64,000 nt of DNA from Pseudaminobacter soli (ex Li et al. 2025) (GTDB lineage: Bacteria; Pseudomonadota; Alphaproteobacteria; Rhizobiales; Rhizobiaceae), in contig NZ_JARXVF010000001.1 in the NCBI RefSeq assembly GCF_029892515.1, positions 434,001 through 498,000 on the forward strand, read 5' to 3'. Under the pieces are notes generated by a model. It searched no databases. It was not told where the DNA came from and saw nothing but the letters and a program-made list of their open reading frames with translations. Each line of letters begins with the position of its first letter. Position 1 is the first letter of the stretch. Both the position numbers and the translations under genes were made by a program. Positions 58,312-64,000 of this stretch are shown here, in pieces.

Positions 58312-58905
58312 CTAAAGCATCGCCTCGGCGCACAGCCGCAGGACGGCCGCATCCTGCGAAGTCTTTGCCATCGACATGGCGCCTGAATAAGTGGCGACGG
58401 CCATGGCGGCATAACGATCTGGGTCGGTGCCGTGGTCCTCGCGCCCCTCGCCCTGGTCCATCCGAACTTTTTTTGCAATCGCGGCCTGCCAATCGGCAAA
58501 GATGCGGGCCAGCGCCGCGCGAAACTCGGGGTCGGCCAAGGACAGTTCGTGAGCTAGGTTATTCAGCGGGCATCCGCGCACAAAACCCTGCCGCTCCAGT
58601 TCGCCGGCAACCGCAGCAAAAACCCCTGACACGCCTTCGCGCGCAGATGCGGCGCTGACCACCGGCCCGATCCAGGTTTCTTCAACCGCCTGCGCCACGC
58701 GCTCGTTGATGACGGCAAGGCCGATCGCCTTCTTGGTCGGGAAATGATGATGCAGCGCCCCGCCGGTCACCCCGGCGGCCTGCATGAGGTCGCCAAGGCT
58801 GGTCGCATTATAGCCGCGTGCCTGGAAGGCGTGTTCGGCTGCATCCAGCACCTTCTGGCGCAATCCTTCAGGATCGTTCGTGCGCCTGCGCGGCGCGTTC
58901 TGCAT
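58312..58905 (-). CDS. TetR/AcrR family transcriptional regulator
   Basis: The 197-residue protein has the TetR helix-turn-helix (VLDAAEHAFQARGYNATSLGDLMQAAGVTGGALHHHFPTK) and a C-terminal ligand domain like YezE/TetR_C_33 (GCPLNNLAHELSLADPEFR). It is divergent from a NIPSNAP gene with an inverted repeat between, so it likely represses that gene. The ATG at 58905 is chosen; upstream in-frame codons extend into the operator region. Confidence 0.9.
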   Translation of the reverse strand: MQNAPRRRTNDPEGLRQKVLDAAEHAFQARGYNATSLGDLMQAAGVTGGALHHHFPTKKAIGLAVINERVAQAVEETWIGPVVSAASAREGVSGVFAAVAGELERQGFVRGCPLNNLAHELSLADPEFRAALARIFADWQAAIAKKVRMDQGEGREDHGTDPDRYAAMAVATYSGAMSMAKTSQDAAVLRLCAEAML

Positions 58906-58970
58906 CGACGTCACGGATACCCTCCAAAACCATACTGACATTAGCAGATTGACAAAACCGGGCAACCGGT

Positions 58971-58985
58971 CTGTTATCCAAACAG
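58971..58985. promoter_or_regulatory. Candidate TetR operator
   Basis: CTGTT-ATCCA-AACAG is a perfect 5-bp inverted repeat inside a wider imperfect one (CAACC at 58963 side, GTTG at 58986 side). It lies 28 bp before the NIPSNAP ATG. Confidence 0.6.
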
Positions 58986-59012
58986 GTTGACTGCCCTGTT
59001 TTTGGAGGAACG

Positions 59013-59780
59013 ATGAGCGAGGGTAACAAGACGACGCATGTGATGGGTAGCTCCCGGCTGTTTTCGCCGGTCGTCGAGCTTCGGCAATACACGCTGAAAT
59101 CCGGCCGCCGCGAGGATTTGATCCGCGTGTTCGACACGCATCTGGTCGAACCGCAGGAAGATACCGGCATGACTGTCATCGGCCAGTTCCGGGACCTCGA
59201 CTGGCCCGACCGTTTCGTCTGGCTGCGCGGCTTCGAAGACATGGAGGCGCGACGCGACGCTCTCACCGCCTTCTATGGCGGCCTGGTCTGGACCGCATAC
59301 CGGGATGCAGCCAACGAAACCATGATCGATTCCGACGACGTGCTGCTGCTCACGCCGGCATGGCCCGACAGCGCGTTCGACCTTTCCGGCGCCTCCCGTG
59401 ATTCCGCGGACAGGAAGGCATCCTACTCGGTCGTCGCCGGCACCATCTTCCATCTGCAGCCGGGAACGGAAGCCGACTTCGCGGCAACTTTCGCCGAGGA
59501 GGCAAGGCAGCGGCTTGCCCGTCACGACGGCCCTTTGCTTGCAGCCTTCATCACCGAGCATGCCGAAAACACCTTTCCCCGCCTGCCGGTGCGCGCTGGC
59601 GAAAACGTGTTCGTCGTCTTCCAGGCCTTCACCGATGCCCTGGCAATGGCCAATCACGATGCAGCACTTGCCACCGACCCGGTCTGGATGCACGGCGTCC
59701 TGCCGGTGCTGGAACGCTACTTCTCGCGCCCGTCTGAACGGCTGCGGCTGGCGCCAACCGCCCGTTCGTTGCTCCCCTGA
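59013..59780 (+). CDS. NIPSNAP family protein
   Basis: The 255-residue protein has two ferredoxin-like NIPSNAP repeats: VVELRQYTLKSGRREDLIRVF with FVWLRGFEDMEAR, and a second half with GTIFHLQPGTEADF and VFVVFQAFTDALAMANHD. Some family members are monooxygenase-like or bind small molecules; the function here is unknown. TGGAGGA precedes the ATG. Control by the divergent TetR protein suggests induction by a xenobiotic or metabolite. Confidence 0.88.
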   Translation: MSEGNKTTHVMGSSRLFSPVVELRQYTLKSGRREDLIRVFDTHLVEPQEDTGMTVIGQFRDLDWPDRFVWLRGFEDMEARRDALTAFYGGLVWTAYRDAANETMIDSDDVLLLTPAWPDSAFDLSGASRDSADRKASYSVVAGTIFHLQPGTEADFAATFAEEARQRLARHDGPLLAAFITEHAENTFPRLPVRAGENVFVVFQAFTDALAMANHDAALATDPVWMHGVLPVLERYFSRPSERLRLAPTARSLLP

Positions 59781-59897
59781 AAGGCGTCGGTCTCTTTGAA
59801 CCGATTTGCATCGGCACGCTGGCCAATCTTCGCTTGAAGCTCATTGTGCAAAGCGGTAGGCCATTGCCGACATTGCACATTTTCCGGGAGATGGTCC

Positions 59898-61295
59898 GTG
59901 AGCGTCAAACCAACCAGAACCGAAACCGATACGTTCGGCCCCATCGAGGTTGAAACCGACCGCTACTGGGGCGCCCAGGCGCAGCGTTCGCTGGGCAACT
60001 TCAAGATCGGCTGGGAAAAGCAGCCGCTGGCGATCGTGCGTGCGCTGGGCATCGTCAAGCGCGCGGCCGCCGAAGCCAATATGGCGCTCGGCCGGCTCGA
60101 TCCGAAGGTCGGCGAGGCGGTCATCCAGGCCGCGCAGGAAGTCATCGACGGCAAGCTCAACGACCACTTCCCGCTGGTCGTCTGGCAGACCGGCTCGGGC
60201 ACCCAGTCCAACATGAACGCCAACGAGGTGATCTCCAACCGAGCGATTGAGCTGCTTGGCGGCACCATGGGCTCCAAGAAGCCGGTTCACCCCAACGACC
60301 ACGTCAATATGAGCCAGTCGTCGAACGACACCTATCCGACGGCCATGCACATCGCCTGCGCGGAGCGTATCGTCCATGACCTCCTGCCGGCACTGAAGCA
60401 CCTGCACGCCGCGCTCGACACCAAGGCCAAGCAGTTCGACCACATCGTCAAGATCGGCCGCACCCACACGCAGGACGCTACCCCGCTGACGCTCGGCCAG
60501 GAGTTCTCCGGCTATGCCGCGCAGGTCGCCTCCTCCATCAAGCGCATCGAGCTGACGCTGCCGGGCCTGTGCGAACTGGCGCAGGGCGGCACCGCCGTCG
60601 GCACCGGCCTCAATGCCCCGATCGGCTTTGCCGAGAAGGTGGCCGATCGTATCGCTGCCATCACCGCCATCCCCTTCGTCACCGCGCCGAACAAGTTCGA
60701 GGCGCTGGCCGCGCATGACTCGATGGTGTTCAGCCACGGCGCCATCAACGCCGCCGCTGCGGCGCTGTTCAAGATCGCCAACGACATCCGCTTCCTCGGC
60801 TCGGGTCCGCGCTCGGGCCTCGGCGAGCTTGCGCTGCCGGAAAACGAGCCGGGCTCGTCGATCATGCCGGGCAAGGTCAACCCGACGCAGTCCGAAGCGC
60901 TGACGCAGGTCTGCGTGCAGGTGTTCGGCAACCAGGCCGCGATCACCTTCGCCGGCAGCCAGGGTCATTTCGAGCTCAACGTCTACAACCCGCTGATGGC
61001 CTACAACTTCCTGCAGTCGGTGCAACTGCTGGCCGATGCGGCAGTCTCGTTCACCGACAACTGCGTGGTCGGCATCGAGGCCCGCGAGGACAACATCAAG
61101 GCCGCGCTCGAGCGTTCGCTGATGCTGGTCACCGCGCTTGCGCCCACCATCGGCTACGACAACGCCGCCAAGATCGCCAAGACGGCGCACAAGAACGGCA
61201 CCACCCTGCGGGAGGAAGCCGTCGGTGGCGGCTATGTCAGCGAGGCGGACTTCGACCGCCTGGTACGCCCCGAGGACATGACGCGACCGGGCTGA
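59898..61295 (+). CDS. fumC: Class II fumarate hydratase
   Basis: The 465-residue enzyme of the TCA cycle converts fumarate to malate. Motifs are [39 protein letters not shown], and the signature [16 protein letters not shown] with the catalytic serine. It starts at GTG 59898 after GGGAGA; an out-of-frame ATG at 59891 is excluded. It stands alone, without a sister TCA gene, and is followed by a long hairpin. Confidence 0.96.
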   Translation: MSVKPTRTETDTFGPIEVETDRYWGAQAQRSLGNFKIGWEKQPLAIVRALGIVKRAAAEANMALGRLDPKVGEAVIQAAQEVIDGKLNDHFPLVVWQTGSGTQSNMNANEVISNRAIELLGGTMGSKKPVHPNDHVNMSQSSNDTYPTAMHIACAERIVHDLLPALKHLHAALDTKAKQFDHIVKIGRTHTQDATPLTLGQEFSGYAAQVASSIKRIELTLPGLCELAQGGTAVGTGLNAPIGFAEKVADRIAAITAIPFVTAPNKFEALAAHDSMVFSHGAINAAAAALFKIANDIRFLGSGPRSGLGELALPENEPGSSIMPGKVNPTQSEALTQVCVQVFGNQAAITFAGSQGHFELNVYNPLMAYNFLQSVQLLADAAVSFTDNCVVGIEAREDNIKAALERSLMLVTALAPTIGYDNAAKIAKTAHKNGTTLREEAVGGGYVSEADFDRLVRPEDMTRPG

Positions 61296-61322
61296 CCGGC
61301 CGCCTGTCCCCAACGATCAACG

Positions 61323-61361
61323 CCCAATCGACACTCCTGTGCACGCGGAGTGTCGATTGGG
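61323..61361. repeat. Perfect 15-bp inverted repeat after fumC
   Basis: CCCAATCGACACTCC (61323-61337) and GGAGTGTCGATTGGG (61347-61361) pair exactly around a 9-nt loop. No T-run follows on either strand. It could be a terminator of fumC, an mRNA stabiliser, or part of a small RNA or mobile repeat remnant. Confidence 0.6.
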
Positions 61362-61461
61362 TGTGAATCGGTATACAATGCGTTCGGAAGTTTCGATCTC
61401 GTCTTGAAACCAGTTCCGCGTTACGCCGCGTTTATCGAACATCGTCTTCAGGGGAAGAAAC

Positions 61462-61845
61462 ATGCCCACTAGCGCTATCGTACTCCTCGGCCGCATTCTG
61501 CTGTCGATCATCTTTATCCTCGCCGGCTTCGGCAAGCTGACCGGCATCGCCGGAACCGCGCAGTACTTCGCCAGCTACGGCCTGCCTATGCCGACCGTTA
61601 CGGCCGTGGTTGTCGGTCTCGTCGAGTTTCTTGGCGGCCTCGCCGTCCTGATCGGCTTCCAGACCCGCATCGCCGCCATTCTTCTGGCCATCTTCAGCGT
61701 CGCCGCTGCGCTCGTCGCCCACATGAACTGGGCAGACATGGGGCAGCTCATCAACTTCCAGAAAAACCTGGCGATGTCCGGTGGCTTGCTGGTCCTGGCC
61801 GCTTTCGGCCCGGGCGCCTATTCGGTCGACGGCCGCCGCGGCTGA
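61462..61845 (+). CDS. DoxX family membrane protein
   Basis: The 127-residue protein has four TM segments with the DoxX pattern (LLGRILLSIIFILAGFGKLTGIAGTAQYFASYGLP, LGGLAVLIGFQTRIAAILLA). DoxX-like proteins are linked to redox and thiol stress or quinone electron transfer. The ATG at 61462 follows GGGGAAG. A strong terminator follows, shared with ppx. Confidence 0.9.
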   Translation: MPTSAIVLLGRILLSIIFILAGFGKLTGIAGTAQYFASYGLPMPTVTAVVVGLVEFLGGLAVLIGFQTRIAAILLAIFSVAAALVAHMNWADMGQLINFQKNLAMSGGLLVLAAFGPGAYSVDGRRG

Positions 61846-61868
61846 TCGCACTCACTGTCGCAGACAAC

Positions 61869-61897
61869 AAAAAGGCCCGGTTCGTCCGGGCCTTTTT
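61869..61897. terminator. Bidirectional terminator between doxX and ppx
   Basis: AAAAAGGCCCGG (61869-61880) and CCGGGCCTTTTT (61886-61897) form a stem with a 5-nt loop. It has A- and T-runs on both sides, so it serves both convergent genes. Confidence 0.9.
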
Positions 61898-61919
61898 CGT
61901 TTGAGGTAGTTAGGAAAGG

Positions 61920-63458
61920 CTACTTGAAAGCTGTGAAGGGCGGCTCGCCCTCCACTTCCATCACCAGCTTGCGCCCGGCGAGCTTGCCGAGCTGCGCCAG
62001 CCGTCCGGCCGGGCGCTCGCCGATCAGGTTGCCGCATTCGGTCGGGATGACCAGCGCCAGCGTGTCGTTGTCGCGGTTTTCCCAGCGTAGTTTCGGGATG
62101 ACGCCCGGCATCGCGGCCGACAGGAGATAGACGACGCGGAACATCGCGCCGAGAAGTCGGGAGCGCTCCAGATAGCGCGGCGTCGCCAGCGTCCGCAGCT
62201 CTGCAGCGCCGCCGTCGTTGAAGATGCCCTCGTGGCGGTAGAGATTGGCCAGCGCCAGATAGAGCCGACCGGGATGGTCGACGCCGATGAAGGAAGCGTG
62301 CGCGATGATGTTGAGCGACTGGGTGCCGCGATATTCGGGATGCGCGCGCCAGCCGATATCGGCCAGCAGGCAGGCGGCGTGGCGATAGCGCGCCTCGTCC
62401 TCTGTCTCGTCGATCCCGAAGGTGGCAAAAGTCTGCCCGGTCCAGCGCACCAGCTCATGCGCGTGGGTGACCGAGCGGGCACGCAGCACCGCCAGTTCCT
62501 CGGCCGCAGAGATGAGCGGATCGAGCTTCTGCTCGCGCGGCGAAAGCAGCGAATACAAAAAGCCTTCGCGCACGCCGAGCGCCGATACCACGATCTTGGA
62601 AGGCTTCATCGCGGCGATGATTTCGAGCATGACCGCCGCGCCATAGGGCAGCAGCGAGCGGCGGACCTTGGACACGCCCTCGATGCCCTTGATCTTGTCG
62701 ATCTCGCCTTTTGCGACCTGCCGTAGAAAGGGCAAGGAGCTCTCGATGCCCATCTCGTAGTGGTGCATGACGCTGAGCGGGTAGTTCGTCGTGTTCATGT
62801 GCAGGCGGGCGAGGTTTCGCCACGTGCCGCCGACAGCGTAGAACACCCGGCCCTGCCCGCCTTTCAGCAGCTTGGCGCGCGCCAGCTCGTCGCGCGCGAT
62901 CTTGGCCGCCGCGAGCGGTGAATTCTTGGCCATGTCTTGCAAACGCAGGCCGCCGAGCGGAAGCGTGATGCCGTCGCCGATCTTTTCGCCCGCGACATCG
63001 ATCAGCTCGAGGCTGCCGCCGCCAAGGTCGCCCGCTATGCCGTCGGCCGGATGGAAGCCGGAAATGACGCCCAGCGCAGAGTAATACGCTTCCTCGCGTC
63101 CGCTCAGCACACGGATTTCGGTGCCGAGGATCTTTTCGGCACGATGGATGAAATCGATACCGTTCTCGGCCTCGCGCGCTGCCGCGGTGGCGATCACGTA
63201 AAGGTCGCCGGCGCCGGCCTGGTCGGACAGGGCGCGGAAACGGCGGAATTCTTCGATGGCGCGCGTGACTGCCTCCGGGTCGAGCTTGCCCGTCGAGACG
63301 ATGCCGCGGCCTAGTCCCGCCAGCATCTTCTCGTTGAACAGCACCGTAGGCGAACGTGCTATGCCCTCATAGACGACGAGGCGGATCGAGTTCGAGCCAA
63401 TGTCTATGACGGATATTGGCCGGCGATCCTGTAGCCGGCCCTGGGATCGCGCGATCAT
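61920..63458 (-). CDS. ppx: Exopolyphosphatase / guanosine pentaphosphate phosphohydrolase family
   Basis: The 512-residue Ppx/GppA protein has the ASKHA phosphate-binding motif VIDIGSNSIRLVVYE, SGREEAYYSALGV, GDLGGGSLEL and a C-terminal HD-like segment (RHAACLLADIGWRAHPEY). It removes terminal phosphates from polyphosphate, or from pppGpp. Its ATG overlaps the ppk stop by one base (TGATG), so synthesis and breakdown enzymes of polyphosphate are coupled. Confidence 0.95.
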   Translation of the reverse strand: MIARSQGRLQDRRPISVIDIGSNSIRLVVYEGIARSPTVLFNEKMLAGLGRGIVSTGKLDPEAVTRAIEEFRRFRALSDQAGAGDLYVIATAAAREAENGIDFIHRAEKILGTEIRVLSGREEAYYSALGVISGFHPADGIAGDLGGGSLELIDVAGEKIGDGITLPLGGLRLQDMAKNSPLAAAKIARDELARAKLLKGGQGRVFYAVGGTWRNLARLHMNTTNYPLSVMHHYEMGIESSLPFLRQVAKGEIDKIKGIEGVSKVRRSLLPYGAAVMLEIIAAMKPSKIVVSALGVREGFLYSLLSPREQKLDPLISAAEELAVLRARSVTHAHELVRWTGQTFATFGIDETEDEARYRHAACLLADIGWRAHPEYRGTQSLNIIAHASFIGVDHPGRLYLALANLYRHEGIFNDGGAAELRTLATPRYLERSRLLGAMFRVVYLLSAAMPGVIPKLRWENRDNDTLALVIPTECGNLIGERPAGRLAQLGKLAGRKLVMEVEGEPPFTAFK

Positions 63459-64000
63459 CAGACCTCAGATGTAACGGATTTCCTGCGACGCTTGAACTGT
63501 TCGATACGCTTGGGCGCATGCGACTTGAGCGCGTCTCCCCGTCCGGACAAGCTAGGATTGGTCATAAAGTATTCCTGCGCGTTGAACGGTTCTTCGCCCT
63601 CATCCGGCGCCACGCGCCGGGAGGTTCCGTCTGCCAATACTTCGAAACTTTGCTGGTTGTCCACAATGTTTCCGAGCATGATCTGGCCAAGCACCTGCTC
63701 ATGCACGGTCGGATTGGTGATCGGCACCATGACTTCGACCCGCCGATCGAGGTTGCGCGGCATCAAGTCGGCCGAGCCGATATAGACGATCGCGTCGTCC
63801 GACGGCAGGCCGTGGCCGTTGCCGAAGCAGTAGATGCGGCTGTGTTCGAGGAACCGGCCGACGATCGACTTAACGCGAATATTTTCAGACAGGCCGGGCA
63901 CCTGCGGCCTCAGGCAGCAGATGCCGCGCACGACCAGATCGATCTCAACGCCTGCGCGACTCGCCTCGTAGAGAGAATCGATAATCATCGGATCTACCAG
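63458..64000 (-). CDS. ppk1: Polyphosphate kinase 1, C-terminal end (5' truncated by window)
   Basis: The visible ~180 residues contain the C-terminal PLD-like domain of Ppk1, including [13 protein letters not shown] and [17 protein letters not shown] with its conserved histidine, then [20 protein letters not shown]. The ~40-residue tail is basic and variable. Ppk1 makes polyphosphate from ATP. The start lies beyond the window end. Confidence 0.93.
   Translation of the reverse strand: MVDPMIIDSLYEASRAGVEIDLVVRGICCLRPQVPGLSENIRVKSIVGRFLEHSRIYCFGNGHGLPSDDAIVYIGSADLMPRNLDRRVEVMVPITNPTVHEQVLGQIMLGNIVDNQQSFEVLADGTSRRVAPDEGEEPFNAQEYFMTNPSLSGRGDALKSHAPKRIEQFKRRRKSVTSEV

Noticed and set aside
59841..61313. 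490-codon frame on the minus strand opposite fumC
   Set aside because: It is antisense to a complete FumC and has the same mirror composition; no family features.

Overview
The window is a 64 kb piece of a high-GC alphaproteobacterial chromosome. The gene set and order point to Rhizobiales, most likely Phyllobacteriaceae (Mesorhizobium or Aminobacter relatives): an AztBCD-ZigA zinc module, a MutL carrying its own endonuclease motifs with no MutH nearby, small rhizobial families (DUF2093, DUF4170), CIRCE-controlled groESL and a ppk-ppx pair. The genus is inferred from gene content. I see no rRNA, tRNA, CRISPR array, insertion sequence or prophage. It reads as core chromosome with almost no gene-free space.

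Layout. 1-4 kb: zinc import (aztB end, aztC, aztD) and a CobW-type zinc GTPase, with two Zur-like boxes. 4-6.7 kb: a fused beta-oxidation enzyme and a small DUF442 phosphatase-like protein. 6.7-12 kb: tyrosine/homogentisate degradation (AsnC regulator, hppD; hmgA-FAH-DinB; MarR regulator). 12-16.8 kb: threonine to glycine (kbl-tdh), then a 2-oxoglutarate oxygenase and an enolase-superfamily dehydratase. 16.8-24.1 kb: glutaryl-CoA dehydrogenase, a GGDEF-EAL protein, and several regulator/transporter pairs. 24.2-27.5 kb: mutL, a glycosyltransferase with a PHO-box-like site, DUF2093. 27.5-33.2 kb: a minus-strand lipid A/Kdo run (tldE, cysQ-like, DUF4170, acyltransferase, waaA, lpxK). 33.3-43 kb: VOC protein, MATE pump, then patatin, two M16 proteases, rsmD and a repeat-bearing pseudouridine synthase on the minus strand, tadA, and a lipoprotein. 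43-50.7 kb: ileS, MipA/OmpV, HdeD, ribF, HAD phosphatase, LysE exporter. 50.8-54.1 kb: marR-emrA-emrB efflux operon. 54.3-57.6 kb: YdeI-like protein, a small HTH-like protein, groES-groEL. 57.7-64 kb: secreted unknown, TetR/NIPSNAP pair, fumC, DoxX, ppx and the end of ppk.

How the genes fit together. Several blocks are complete functional units: zinc scavenging under Zur; tyrosine to homogentisate to fumarate and acetoacetate, with the maleylacetoacetate isomerase slot filled by a DinB-fold protein instead of the usual glutathione S-transferase type enzyme; threonine cleavage to glycine; multidrug efflux with its MarR repressor; and polyphosphate synthesis and breakdown.

The best candidates for something undescribed are the DinB protein as third gene of the homogentisate operon, the Zur-like box inside the aztC signal-peptide codons, the PHO-box-like array at the glycosyltransferase start, and the perfect 15-bp hairpin after fumC. 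Motifs and coordinates were read by eye; family names rest on recognition of the protein sequence, with no database search.
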